A stretch of DNA of 64,000 nucleotides from Macrococcus brunensis (GTDB lineage: Bacteria > Bacillota > Bacilli > Staphylococcales > Staphylococcaceae). Location: contig NZ_SCWA01000008.1 of assembly GCF_004359615.1 (NCBI RefSeq), positions 35,998 to 99,997 on the forward strand, read 5' to 3'. The translations under genes were made by a program, and so were the position numbers. Below the pieces are notes generated by a model that saw nothing but the letters and a program-made list of their open reading frames with translations, made no database searches and had not been told where the DNA came from. Positions 22,399 through 31,239 of the stretch are shown piece by piece; position 1 is the stretch's first letter, and every line of letters begins with the position of its first letter.

Positions 22399-23271
22399 TT
22401 ATTTACTGTATTTAAGACGGGCAAACGCATCATGCTGGTGAATAGATTCCTCGTTACGACATTCAATCTCAAATCCTTTGATGAATGGTAATTCTACTAA
22501 ATCAGCAGCAATCAAACGCAGTAAATCTTCAACAAAACGAGGGTTTTCATAAGCACGTTCTGTAACAGATTTTTCATCTGTGCGTTTTAAGATAGGGTAC
22601 AGCATACTTGATGCGTTGATCTCCATCGCTTCAAGCATCTGTTCTTTGTAATCAGCGGGCAGTTCTTCAGCAAGGTCCGCTTTGACCGTCACGACGCCGC
22701 GCTGGTTATGTGCAGAATATTCACTGATTTCTTTTGAACATGGGCAAAGCGTCGTCACTTGTGCTTTAATCGTCAATGACTGGCTGATGACTTCTTCATC
22801 AGCGACTGTCATCTCAAATGTGGTATCCGCATGGCCGACTGCTTTTAAGTTAGTGATCGGGCTGTAACGGTCGAAGAACCAGACACCTTCTACTTCAACA
22901 GAGGCGTTTTTTTGTTTCATCGCTGTCTGAAGTGTAATGAGAACTTTCTTCAGAGTATCGAAGTCGAGTGTCAGACCATTTTCATAATGCGACTCAACAG
23001 ATTCCAGAATACGACTCATGTTAATGCCTTTCTCATCTTTTGCCAGATGAGTAGACAGACTGAAATTGCCGACTGTCTGGAAATCACCGATACGGACAGG
23101 ATAAGTCAGATTCTTGATACCGACATGGTCGATTTCAAATAAAAAGTCTTTTTTAGAGCTCTGTAAATCCATCATCAATTCTTTTTCGGTCGGTTTAGTA
23201 CCTTTGATCGGGTCAACGGAACCAAAATGTCTCCAGCGACCTTCACGTGTCTTTAAATTATATTCTTTCAT
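22399..23271 (-). CDS. folE2: GTP cyclohydrolase IB
   Basis: FolE2, 290 residues, makes 7,8-dihydroneopterin triphosphate, the first step to folate (and to queuosine in some species), without the zinc dependence of FolE1. The metal-site motif [17 protein letters not shown] is present with the Cys and the Glu. An AGGAG site precedes the ATG. It is 22 bases downstream of bshB2; a folE2 linked to the bacillithiol genes is seen in staphylococci. Confidence 0.94.
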   Translation of the reverse strand: MKEYNLKTREGRWRHFGSVDPIKGTKPTEKELMMDLQSSKKDFLFEIDHVGIKNLTYPVRIGDFQTVGNFSLSTHLAKDEKGINMSRILESVESHYENGLTLDFDTLKKVLITLQTAMKQKNASVEVEGVWFFDRYSPITNLKAVGHADTTFEMTVADEEVISQSLTIKAQVTTLCPCSKEISEYSAHNQRGVVTVKADLAEELPADYKEQMLEAMEINASSMLYPILKRTDEKSVTERAYENPRFVEDLLRLIAADLVELPFIKGFEIECRNEESIHQHDAFARLKYSK

Positions 23272-23293
23272 TTTACTAATCTCCTAAGTTTCG

Positions 23294-23956
23294 TTATACA
23301 GTATAGCTGTAAAAGCGTTCTGTTTTCATCCACATATCACGCGCTTCTTCTGCCTGCTGAGAGTCTGCGGCGAGATTTTTAAGCATTGGACCTGTCTGTG
23401 AGGCATGTGCTTCCAGCACGCGCATTTTCTGTTCTTCATATCCTGTTATATCAACGACAACGTCTGGTGCACCTAGAACATCAAACGTATCATGACTGAA
23501 AGCGACAAGATTGAGTTTAGGTCGTTCATTTTCAGGCAGGCGTCTGACTGCTTCAATCACTGCATCTGCTGTAGCCTCGTGGTCCGGGTGCACAGCGTGG
23601 CCTGGATAGAATGAAATGATGAGAGAAGGTTTCAGTTCATCTATTAAAGCACCGACCATGTTAGCCAGGTCTTCGGTTTTTTCAAATTCCAGTGTTTTAT
23701 CGCGGTAGCCCATTTTTCTTAAATCTTTAATACCGATAGCTTCCGCTGCACGTTCCAGTTCCTGTTCGCGGATAAAAGGAAGTGACTCGCGCGTTGCAAA
23801 CGGGGGATTACCTAAATTACGGCCCATCTGTCCAAGCGTTAGACATGCGTAAGTAACAGGAACGCCTGCATCTACGAACTGTGCAAGGGTACCTGAAACA
23901 CCGAATGCTTCGTCATCAGGATGTGGGAATACAACTAATACTTGTGATTCTGTCAT
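23294..23956 (-). CDS. bshB2: Bacillithiol biosynthesis deacetylase BshB2
   Basis: LmbE-like zinc deacetylase acting on GlcNAc-malate, or as bacillithiol-S-conjugate amidase. I start it at the ATG at 23956 because AGAGGTG lies 6 bases before it, giving 220 residues; an in-frame GTG at 23965 is less well placed. Motifs are HPDDE at the N-terminus and YPGHAVHPDHEA with the third metal histidine. It follows yojF by 12 bases. Confidence 0.92.
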   Translation of the reverse strand: MTESQVLVVFPHPDDEAFGVSGTLAQFVDAGVPVTYACLTLGQMGRNLGNPPFATRESLPFIREQELERAAEAIGIKDLRKMGYRDKTLEFEKTEDLANMVGALIDELKPSLIISFYPGHAVHPDHEATADAVIEAVRRLPENERPKLNLVAFSHDTFDVLGAPDVVVDITGYEEQKMRVLEAHASQTGPMLKNLAADSQQAEEARDMWMKTERFYSYTV

Positions 23957-23968
23957 TTTGTGCACCTC

Positions 23969-24328
23969 TTATAAATGAAATGGTGTTCGACTGATTTCAA
24001 GAGCGGCAGCCAGTTGTCCATCATAGTTATGGCCGGCCATCAGAAAAGCACCATCTTCTGCGATTTCGTAATGCGTAAGTCCTTGTACATAAACCCAGCC
24101 GCCTTCGAGCTTTAAGCCGACGCGGTACGGATCTTTTTTACCACCCGTGATCTTGCCTTGAATGTAAGTTACTTTAATATTGCGAAGAAAAGTACCCGCA
24201 TTGAAGACGCGTTCATCGAAATGTGATGCATATGCGCCATTTGTTGTCTCAACATGAAGATAGACAGGTGTATTGGCGAATTCGTCCAGATGCTGCTGTA
24301 CAGTTTGTTCATTAATTAATTCCATCAT
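23969..24328 (-). CDS. yojF: YojF family protein (DUF1806)
   Basis: 119-residue soluble protein of the YojF family, found next to bshB2 in Bacillus and Staphylococcus. No catalytic motif is visible; the protein seems to be a single small beta-rich domain. Behind GAGGAG; the ATG at 24325 is an alternative start three bases later. Role unknown, thought from context to support bacillithiol synthesis. Confidence 0.85.
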   Translation of the reverse strand: MMELINEQTVQQHLDEFANTPVYLHVETTNGAYASHFDERVFNAGTFLRNIKVTYIQGKITGGKKDPYRVGLKLEGGWVYVQGLTHYEIAEDGAFLMAGHNYDGQLAAALEISRTPFHL

Positions 24329-24397
24329 TATAACTCCTCATGAAATACTGCTACTATTTTACTAAAGTCAGCAGCTGATTTATAGCTTTTATTGATA

Positions 24398-24424
24398 AAG
24401 AAGAGTGCACCATAAGGTCCACTC
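24398..24424 (-). terminator. Possible terminator after thiD
   Basis: An inverted repeat AGAGTGcACC / GGTcCACTCT with one C-C mismatch lies 16 bases after the thiD stop, followed on the minus strand by a short T-rich stretch. Weak. Confidence 0.45.
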
Positions 24425-24439
24425 TCCGCTGTCGTCAGT

Positions 24440-25270
24440 CTATACTTCTTTTGTTGCTACTTCGATTTTCTCTACTTTATTAGAAGCACCGTGCTGAACA
24501 GGTCCTACGAAGTCATTCATTTTCCAGCCGTGTTTAATAGCAGAAGCGACGAATACTTTAGCATTGATGACTGCTTCACGTGGAGACTGACCGTTCGCTA
24601 AGTTTGCTGTTGTCGCAGCAGCGAATGTACAGCCAGCACCGTGATTATAAGAAGACTGGAATTTTTCTGTTGTCAGCAATGTATAAGTTTCACCGTCAAA
24701 GTAAAGGTCAACTGCTTCTTGTCCTTCAAGTGCTTTGCCACCTTTAATGATGACGTGTTTCGCACCGCGTTCATGAATAATACGCGCCGCTTCTTTCATC
24801 TGGTCGATAGAAGTCAGTTTACCGAGACCCGATAATTGGCCAGCTTCAAAAAGGTTAGGTGTAACGACTGTAGCAAGTGGTAACAGTTCTTTGATCATCG
24901 CTTCAGTATTACCAGGATTTAAGACTTCATCTTCTCCTTTGCAGACCATAACTGGGTCCACAACGAAAAAGTCAGCATCTGAATCTTTGTAGGCTTGTGC
25001 TGCACGGCCGATAATCTCTTCTGAACCGAGCATACCTGTTTTGATTGCATCTGGACCGATAGATAATGCAGTCTTAATCTGTTTATCTAATAAATCGATT
25101 GGTAGTGGTGTAACATCATGACCCCATGTTTCAGGATCCATTGTAACAACTGCAGTCAGTGCGACCATACCGTATGTGTTTAACTCCTGGAACGTTTTTA
25201 AATCGGCCTGCATGCCTGCTCCGGCACTTGTGTCAGACCCTGCAATAGTTAAAGTTTTCTTAAGTGACAT
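24440..25270 (-). CDS. thiD: Phosphomethylpyrimidine/pyridoxal kinase (ThiD/PdxK type)
   Basis: Ribokinase-fold kinase of 276 residues starting at 25270 (MSLKKTLTIAGSDTSAGAG). Seen: GSDTSAGAGMQAD for substrate, the PVMVCKGEDEVL segment, and the anion hole GAGCTFAAA. In staphylococci this gene next to ung is often called pdxK because the product phosphorylates pyridoxal; ThiD and PdxK activities overlap. An upstream in-frame reading to 25411 has no ribosome site and runs into the divergent ung gene. Confidence 0.88.
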   Translation of the reverse strand: MSLKKTLTIAGSDTSAGAGMQADLKTFQELNTYGMVALTAVVTMDPETWGHDVTPLPIDLLDKQIKTALSIGPDAIKTGMLGSEEIIGRAAQAYKDSDADFFVVDPVMVCKGEDEVLNPGNTEAMIKELLPLATVVTPNLFEAGQLSGLGKLTSIDQMKEAARIIHERGAKHVIIKGGKALEGQEAVDLYFDGETYTLLTTEKFQSSYNHGAGCTFAAATTANLANGQSPREAVINAKVFVASAIKHGWKMNDFVGPVQHGASNKVEKIEVATKEV

Positions 25271-25379
25271 GTGACATACCCCATTCTTTTTCTGATTATT
25301 ATTATCATAGCATGAATACGGGTATGACAAAATAAAATGCTTACAAATTATGATACAATCCATATGAAGAGGTGATGAG

Positions 25380-26048
25380 ATGAATTGGGATACAATATTC
25401 AAGGAAATCAAGGGAAAACACGATTTTACGGAGATGGATTCATTTCTGGAAGAAGCTTATGAAACAAAAGAGATTTATCCGGCGCGTGAGAACATCTATA
25501 ACGCGTTTAAATACACGCCGTTTGATAAAGTAAAGGTTGTGATACTCGGGCAGGATCCTTATCATGGTCCGGACCAGGCACATGGTTTAGCGTTCTCAGT
25601 CAAGAACGGTACCAAGTTGCCCCCTTCACTGCGCAATATGTATAAGGAACTTGAAGAAGATACAGGCTGTGTCAGACAGACAGGTGAACTGACAGGCTGG
25701 GCAGAAGAAGGTGTCCTGTTACTCAACACGGTCATGACTGTGGAGAAAGGACAGGCGAACTCACACCGTGGCATCGGCTGGGAAACCTTTACGAACGAAG
25801 TGATTAAAGCAGTCAGTGATGAGAAAGAGCATGTTGTGTTCATACTCTGGGGAAAACCGGCTCAGAGTAAACTGCCTCTTATTGATACGACGAAACATCA
25901 TATCATTACAAGCGTCCATCCGAGCCCTTTAAGTGCTTTTCGCGGCTTCTTTGGTTCAAAGCCTTATAGTCAGACAAATGACTATTTGAAAGCACAAGGT
26001 CTTGAACCGATTAACTGGTGCAAGGAGGTTGTGATGCATGAAAAATAA
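25380..26048 (+). CDS. ung: Uracil-DNA glycosylase
   Basis: Family 1 UDG, 222 residues, removes uracil from DNA. The water-activating motif GQDPYHG and the DNA-intercalating [13 protein letters not shown] are intact, as is the [17 protein letters not shown] stretch. AGAGGTGATGAG precedes the ATG. It overlaps the YwdI-like gene by 11 bases, as in the Bacillus ung-ywdI pair. Confidence 0.97.
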   Translation: MNWDTIFKEIKGKHDFTEMDSFLEEAYETKEIYPARENIYNAFKYTPFDKVKVVILGQDPYHGPDQAHGLAFSVKNGTKLPPSLRNMYKELEEDTGCVRQTGELTGWAEEGVLLLNTVMTVEKGQANSHRGIGWETFTNEVIKAVSDEKEHVVFILWGKPAQSKLPLIDTTKHHIITSVHPSPLSAFRGFFGSKPYSQTNDYLKAQGLEPINWCKEVVMHEK

Positions 26049-26331
26049 GGTCATTCAGCAGATAGAGGCTGAACTGAGTAAGGCAAAGATGTCAGACGGT
26101 GAAATGTTTGCAAGACATATGTACGCAGTTGAAACACTTGCAAGACTTGCTGCAACTACCGCGGATGCAGATGAGAAAGTGCAGTACGTGAGTCATTCAA
26201 ATCCAACCACCTCTCAACCTGTCATATCTGCTGCAGAGCTGAAGATGATGGGTGCGAAAGTCCCAACGAAAGAAAATAAAGCAGTAACAGATGATGGTTT
26301 TGGCAATGGCGATTCATTATTTGATTTTTAG
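26038..26331 (+). CDS. YwdI family protein (DUF5327)
   Basis: A 97-residue hydrophilic protein with a predicted N-terminal helix pair and a low-complexity C-terminal half. Position directly after ung matches Bacillus ywdI. AAGGAGG lies 9 bases before the ATG, inside ung. Function unknown. Confidence 0.8.
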   Translation: MKNKVIQQIEAELSKAKMSDGEMFARHMYAVETLARLAATTADADEKVQYVSHSNPTTSQPVISAAELKMMGAKVPTKENKAVTDDGFGNGDSLFDF

Positions 26332-26340
26332 GAGGATAAC

Positions 26341-26703
26341 ATGAAGACATTTATTATAATAGGTGCACTTAATGCACTTATCGCAGTGGCGCTCGGTGCT
26401 TTTGGTGCACATGGACTTGAAGGAAAGCTGAGCGAGAAATATCTCGACATCTGGAACAAGGCGACGACTTATCAGATGTATCATGCACTAGGATTAGTGT
26501 TGATCGGTATCCTGATGGGGACGACTAAACTGAACCTAAATACAGCAGGATGGCTGATGACAGCGGGTATTATTTTCTTCAGCGGTTCACTCTATGTGCT
26601 TGCCGTAACACAGATTAAAGTACTAGGCGCGATTACACCAATCGGTGGCGTTCTCTTTATCGCCAGCTGGGCGTTGATGATTCTTGCAGCATGGAAAGCA
26701 TAA
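26341..26703 (+). CDS. DUF423 family membrane protein (YwdK-like)
   Basis: 120 residues with four hydrophobic segments and the family start motif [20 protein letters not shown]. It lies 9 bases after the YwdI-like gene behind TAGGAGG. DUF423 proteins are small inner-membrane proteins with no proven function. Confidence 0.86.
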   Translation: MKTFIIIGALNALIAVALGAFGAHGLEGKLSEKYLDIWNKATTYQMYHALGLVLIGILMGTTKLNLNTAGWLMTAGIIFFSGSLYVLAVTQIKVLGAITPIGGVLFIASWALMILAAWKA

Positions 26704-26736
26704 AAAAATGACCCTCAGACGAGGGTCATTTTTTTA
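26702..26736. terminator. Bidirectional terminator
   Basis: Stem ATGACCCTC and its complement, AGAC loop, flanked by A and T runs. It ends the ung operon, and its T run overlaps the stop codon of the minus-strand peptide gene. Confidence 0.88.
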
Positions 26737-26838
26737 GCGGTTATAGTTGTTTGTGTTGTTACGTTTGTTTAACTGACGTTGTAAAATCGGTAAAATGATG
26801 GGTGCTAATTTAATTAATAATGAGATTAATCTTTTCAT
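26734..26838 (-). CDS. Small amphipathic peptide, 34 residues
   Basis: A short gene on the minus strand: the protein starts MKRLISLLIKLAPIILPILQ and ends in a basic, Asn-rich tail NKRNNTNNYNR. GAGGAG lies 6 bases before the ATG. The hydrophobic/basic first 25 residues could form a membrane-active helix broken by two prolines. It sits alone between the ung operon and the APC permease gene. I do not recognise it with certainty; it resembles small membrane or phenol-soluble modulin-like peptides in general character only. Confidence 0.6.
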   Translation of the reverse strand: MKRLISLLIKLAPIILPILQRQLNKRNNTNNYNR

Positions 26839-26890
26839 ATTGAACTCCTCTTTTCACGGTTTTCTTATTTATAGCCGTTAAATAAATAGC

Positions 26891-28228
26891 TTAAACATGC
26901 TTTTTAAGGAACAGATAAAAAGGAATACCGACGGCAACGATTATCAGTGAATAAAGCGCCCCAAGGAAGTCACTCTGCAGGGTACTGATAATGATGAACA
27001 GACCTCCTAGAATAGCGACAATCGGTACGACTGGATAAAGTGGTACCGAGTAAGCTCTTTGACCTTTAAAACGTTTTCTGAGCAGGAATAAACCGACAAA
27101 AGCCATGATATAGAAAACATAGATGACAAAAATACAGATTTCGGATAAGTAGTCCGCATTGACGACTTTAGGAAACGCCATCGTCAGAAGGACGAGCAGA
27201 AGGCCAAGCAGATAAACGATACTGAGTGCGCCGACTGGTGTATTTGTTTTCGGGCTGACGTAACCGATGACTTTAGAGAATGGCAATAAGTGATCGTCTG
27301 CCATCGCAAATGGTACACGAGGGAATGTCATGATCTTACCGTTCAGACAGCCGAAGATGGAGATGATGACACCGATATTGACGAATTTTGCCCCGATAGA
27401 ACCGAAGAGAACAGTCGCTGCCTGTGCTGAGCTGGTATTACCCATACCGATCAGTTCTGATGCAGGAATGACATGGAAGACGGCAATATTGATGAAAACA
27501 TAAGCGAGCGTCACGACTGACAGGCCGATAAGCATCGCGAGCGGCAGATTGCGTTTCGCATTTTTCATCTCGCCTGTTAAGTTCGTCAGCATAATCCAGC
27601 CGTCGTAAGCGAATAGCGTCGCGAGTACAGCACGACCGAAGTTGATCTCATCCCCATCTTTAATAAGACTCGTTACATCTTGATTAAAGATATCTGCTTT
27701 CCCCCATAATAATCCAAAGATGATAATCGCAAATACTGGAATCAGTTTAGCGACTGTTGTGAAGTTCTGCATCGCTCCGCCAAGACCAGTACCCAGAATA
27801 TTAAGAATGACTAGGAATGTGAGTGCTGCAATCCCAATCCAGATACCCAGGCTCTCACTGAAACCAAAAAAGTTAGCTACTAAAATACCGAAGAATAAAG
27901 TGAGAGAAGCGATAATGGCTGGACCATAAATAACAGTCTGGACCCATCCCGTTAAGAAGCCCCAGAAACGACCGTATATATCACGAATATAAGCATAAAG
28001 CCCACCTGTCTTCGGAATCTGAGCACCGACTTCAGCGATGGTCAACCCCGCAGCAAGCGTCAGCACACCCCCGACAACCCAGGCTGCAATCGCCATATTG
28101 CTGGATCCTGCATGGCCGAGAACGACTGATGGCTTAACAAATACACCGGATCCAATAATCGTACCGATAACAATTGTGATGGCTGTCATCAAGCCGATGG
28201 ATTTCTTCAGAGAATCCTCCTGATGCAT
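26891..28228 (-). CDS. APC family amino acid permease
   Basis: A 445-residue amino acid/polyamine/organocation transporter with about 12 membrane segments. The N-terminal TAITIVIGTIIGSGVFVKPS is the substrate-binding unwound helix 1 of this family. It looks most like the SteT (serine/threonine exchanger) and YfnA subgroup. The gene stands alone on the minus strand, with an AGGGGG ribosome site. Substrate not determinable here. Confidence 0.85.
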   Translation of the reverse strand: MHQEDSLKKSIGLMTAITIVIGTIIGSGVFVKPSVVLGHAGSSNMAIAAWVVGGVLTLAAGLTIAEVGAQIPKTGGLYAYIRDIYGRFWGFLTGWVQTVIYGPAIIASLTLFFGILVANFFGFSESLGIWIGIAALTFLVILNILGTGLGGAMQNFTTVAKLIPVFAIIIFGLLWGKADIFNQDVTSLIKDGDEINFGRAVLATLFAYDGWIMLTNLTGEMKNAKRNLPLAMLIGLSVVTLAYVFINIAVFHVIPASELIGMGNTSSAQAATVLFGSIGAKFVNIGVIISIFGCLNGKIMTFPRVPFAMADDHLLPFSKVIGYVSPKTNTPVGALSIVYLLGLLLVLLTMAFPKVVNADYLSEICIFVIYVFYIMAFVGLFLLRKRFKGQRAYSVPLYPVVPIVAILGGLFIIISTLQSDFLGALYSLIIVAVGIPFYLFLKKHV

Positions 28229-28383
28229 AAAAATACCCCCTTAAATTAAATAATACTCTCTCAATATAGCATGAAAGAGAAGACATAAATACCCCGTAAT
28301 GAATGCGTATACAAAATAATAAATATTTTTTTCTATTAAATAGGAAAGATTAACATGTTATTAAATTAAATACAGAAAAAAGG

Positions 28384-28411
28384 TTGAAATGCGTATTAAC
28401 TTTGTTATCAT
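28384..28411 (+). promoter_or_regulatory. Possible promoter of the siderophore transporter operon
   Basis: TTGAAA at 28384-28389 and TATCAT at 28406-28411 with a 16-base spacer, immediately upstream of the Fur box. Other -10 choices (TATAAA at 28412) are possible but less well spaced. Confidence 0.4.
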
Positions 28412-28417
28412 TATAAA

Positions 28418-28432
28418 TGATAATGATTATCA
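28418..28432. promoter_or_regulatory. Fur box
   Basis: TGATAATGATTATCA, a perfect 7-1-7 inverted repeat matching the Gram-positive Fur operator. It lies between the likely promoter and the first permease gene, so iron-loaded Fur should block the operon at 28454-32271. Confidence 0.9.
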
Positions 28433-28453
28433 ATTGCAGAGGAGCTTTTTCAT

Positions 28454-29416
28454 ATGAAGTTGCGGTACCTGGTTATCCTACTCATTGTACTGTCTATGCT
28501 GTCTATTTTTATCGGTGTAGTGGATCTTGCGCCCAGACACCTTTTGCAGCTGACAACCAATGAAAAAAATATATTGATCAACAGTCGACTGCCGAGGACT
28601 ATCTCGATCATTCTGGCAGGTGCTGCTCTCAGTATTTCAGGGCTGCTGATGCAGCAGCTGACACGTAATAAATTTGTTTCACCGACAACAGCAGGAACGA
28701 TGGATTTCGCGAAACTCGGTATTCTGATTGCCATAATTTTCTTCACGGAAGCCCATATTCTCATCAAACTCATCTTTGCGATAATGGCTGCGATTATTGG
28801 AACGCTCTCATTTATGTTCATCGTCAACCGTATCAAATACAAAGATGCCATTTTTATTCCGCTCGTCGGACTGATGCTCGGTAATATCGTTTCCAGTTTT
28901 GCGACGTTCATGGCGCTTCGATTCAATGCGATGCAGAGTATCGGCAATTTCTTTGTTGGTGATTTTTCGATGGTGACGTCGGGACGTTATGAGATTCTCT
29001 ATATTATTATTCCGATGGTCATACTGATTTATTTCTTCGCACATCATTTCACCATTGTCGGCATGGGAGAATCGTTTAGTCGCAATCTAGGCATTCCATA
29101 CGAACGCATCATGAATATCGGTGTTATCATCAGCGCCGTGGTATCGGCGACAGTCGTTGTAACAATCGGAGTTCTGCCGTTCCTAGGTCTTGTCGTGCCG
29201 AATATCGTTTATATGCTTGTAGGCGACCACCTGCAGAAGACGCTGCCGTTTACAGCGCTGATTGGTTCGATCCTTGTAATGGTTGCGGACATTTTCAGCC
29301 GCCTGATTATTTTTCCTTACGAAATCCCGATTGGTCTGACGCTCGGCATTATCGGCAGCGTGCTTTTCATGCTGCTTCTCTTGAAAAGGAGGAACGAGTA
29401 TGTCGCCAAAATCTAA
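28454..29416 (+). CDS. sstA: Iron-siderophore ABC transporter permease (SstA/YclN-like)
   Basis: FecCD-type permease, 320 residues, about 9-10 membrane helices. The SRLPRTISIILAGAALSISG motif and the QQLTRNKFVSPTT stretch are close to Bacillus YclN and staphylococcal SstA, which import catechol-type siderophores. GAGGAGC lies upstream of the ATG. It overlaps the second permease gene by 17 bases. Gene name is by similarity and by gene order permease-permease-ATPase-lipoprotein. Confidence 0.85.
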   Translation: MKLRYLVILLIVLSMLSIFIGVVDLAPRHLLQLTTNEKNILINSRLPRTISIILAGAALSISGLLMQQLTRNKFVSPTTAGTMDFAKLGILIAIIFFTEAHILIKLIFAIMAAIIGTLSFMFIVNRIKYKDAIFIPLVGLMLGNIVSSFATFMALRFNAMQSIGNFFVGDFSMVTSGRYEILYIIIPMVILIYFFAHHFTIVGMGESFSRNLGIPYERIMNIGVIISAVVSATVVVTIGVLPFLGLVVPNIVYMLVGDHLQKTLPFTALIGSILVMVADIFSRLIIFPYEIPIGLTLGIIGSVLFMLLLLKRRNEYVAKI

Positions 29417-30353
29417 GAAAGTTCTGCTATTACTAGTGACGGCGGTCGTATTAATTGGTCTTTATATTCTGATACAGCTGAATATGAATGCACTCGGCTA
29501 CGTTTTACCTGCACGCGTGCGTAAAGTTGCAGTTATTATTCTGGTAGGCGCAGCCATCGGTGTCTCATCACTGATTTTTCAGACGCTGACAGAAAATCAT
29601 CTGCTGACGCCGTCAGTCATCGGCCTTGATGCTGTCTATTTATTCCTGCAGACGGTCATCATCTTTATATTCGGGGCTGTCAGTTCGCTGCTGATGAATA
29701 CGTATATTAATTTCTTTCTTTCTGTTGCTCTAATGGTTCTGTTTACACTCGGACTTTTCAAACTCGTTTTCAGAAAAAATACATCAGTTTACTTTATCCT
29801 GCTCTTCGGTCTGGTGATGGGAACTTGCTTTCAAAGTCTTTCAAGCTTCATGCACATGGTCATGAATCCCGATGATTTCCTGATGCTGCAGGACAGATTA
29901 TTTGCAAGCTTCAATACAGTAAACGAAAAGCTGCTGATTCTCTGTGCAGTTTTAATCGGTTTACTGCTCATTCTCGTCTACCGCAGGAGTCATGAACTGG
30001 ACGTTTTAAGTCTTGGGAAGATTCATGCGGTCAACCTTGGACTTGATGTCGACAAGTTAACGCGTTCAATGCTGCTGATTGTTGCAATTCTTGTCAGCAT
30101 TTCAACAGCCCTTGTCGGACCTATCACATTTCTGGGTATCATCGTCTGTAACATTACCTATCAGTTTATCCGGACTTATGAACATAAGCTGCTCATTGTC
30201 TGCACGATACTGATTTCAGTGATTACGCTGCTGATCGGTCAGATGATGACCCAGTATATTTTTGATGGGACGACTGAAATTACGATTATGATCAATTTTG
30301 TCGGAGGACTCTACTTCATCTATTTACTCTTTAAGGAGGGCGCACATGATTAA
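29400..30353 (+). CDS. sstB: Iron-siderophore ABC transporter permease (SstB/YclO-like)
   Basis: Second FecCD-type permease, 317 residues, forming a heterodimer with the first. Motifs PARVRKVAVIILVGAAIGVSS and TFLGIIVCNITYQ match the family, though the usual LPRxL and GFVGL forms are changed, as is typical of the YclO/SstB branch. The start lies inside the preceding gene behind AAAGGAGG. It overlaps the ATPase gene by 8 bases. Confidence 0.84.
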   Translation: MSPKSKKVLLLLVTAVVLIGLYILIQLNMNALGYVLPARVRKVAVIILVGAAIGVSSLIFQTLTENHLLTPSVIGLDAVYLFLQTVIIFIFGAVSSLLMNTYINFFLSVALMVLFTLGLFKLVFRKNTSVYFILLFGLVMGTCFQSLSSFMHMVMNPDDFLMLQDRLFASFNTVNEKLLILCAVLIGLLLILVYRRSHELDVLSLGKIHAVNLGLDVDKLTRSMLLIVAILVSISTALVGPITFLGIIVCNITYQFIRTYEHKLLIVCTILISVITLLIGQMMTQYIFDGTTEITIMINFVGGLYFIYLLFKEGAHD

Positions 30354-31149
30354 AGTCAGTCAATTATCGCTTGATATCGGAAAGAAAAAAATCCTTAAAA
30401 ATGTATCGACAGAAATCAGACAAGGCGCTATAACGGCGATTATCGGTCCTAACGGCGCGGGTAAAAGTACATTGCTCAATGCTGCGACACGTCTGATTGA
30501 TGTGACAACGGGTTCTGTTGAACTGAACGGGACTGAAATCACTCGTCTGAAAAGTGATCAGGTTGCAAAGGAACTGGCTGTTCTGAAGCAGAGCAATCAT
30601 ACCAATTTAAAACTTACAGTCCGTGAACTGGTGAACTTTGGCCGTTTCCCGTATTCGAAAGGACGACTATCGAAGACAGATAAACAAGTGGTCGATGAAT
30701 CGCTTGAATATATGGGACTGACGAACATGCAGGAGGCTTATTTAGATGAGCTGTCAGGCGGGCAGAGACAGCGTGCTTTTATCGCGATGACGCTTGCGCA
30801 AGATACAGACTATATCTTTTTAGATGAGCCGCTGAACAATCTGGATATGAAACACTCTGTTCAGATGATGCAGCTACTCAGACGTCTCGTAAGAGAAAAA
30901 CAGAAGACAATCGTCATTGTCATACATGACATCAACTTCGCTTCATGCTACGCAGATTATATCGTCGCGATGAAAGAAGGCGAAATTCTGCTCGACGGAC
31001 CAAAGGATGATGTCATCACGCCGGAAGCTTTAAAGTCTATCTATGATATGGACATCAACATTGAATGTATTTTTGGGCAGCAGATCTGCGTCTATTTCGA
31101 TGATGAAAAAACAGTGGATGACTACGTCAGAGAAGTACAGATGGTATAG
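30346..31149 (+). CDS. sstC: Iron-siderophore ABC transporter ATPase (SstC/YclP-like)
   Basis: ABC ATPase of 267 residues from the ATG at 30346, behind TTAAGGAGG; a longer reading from 30298 lies inside sstB. Walker A GPNGAGKST at 34-42, signature LSGGQRQR, Walker B IFLDEPLNNLD and the switch His in IVIHDINF. FepC/FhuC type. It energises both permeases. Confidence 0.9.
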   Translation: MIKVSQLSLDIGKKKILKNVSTEIRQGAITAIIGPNGAGKSTLLNAATRLIDVTTGSVELNGTEITRLKSDQVAKELAVLKQSNHTNLKLTVRELVNFGRFPYSKGRLSKTDKQVVDESLEYMGLTNMQEAYLDELSGGQRQRAFIAMTLAQDTDYIFLDEPLNNLDMKHSVQMMQLLRRLVREKQKTIVIVIHDINFASCYADYIVAMKEGEILLDGPKDDVITPEALKSIYDMDINIECIFGQQICVYFDDEKTVDDYVREVQMV

Positions 31150-31239
31150 TCACGCATAATGAAAGGAGTGATGCTGGGGATTAAGTGTTACGTTGGGCGC
31201 AAAAATTCGGGGAAAAATTTAAAATACAAGGAGATTACC

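Noticed and set aside
28450..28947. 165-codon minus-strand frame opposite the first siderophore permease
   Set aside because: Antisense shadow of a membrane protein gene; composition is the mirror of hydrophobic codons.
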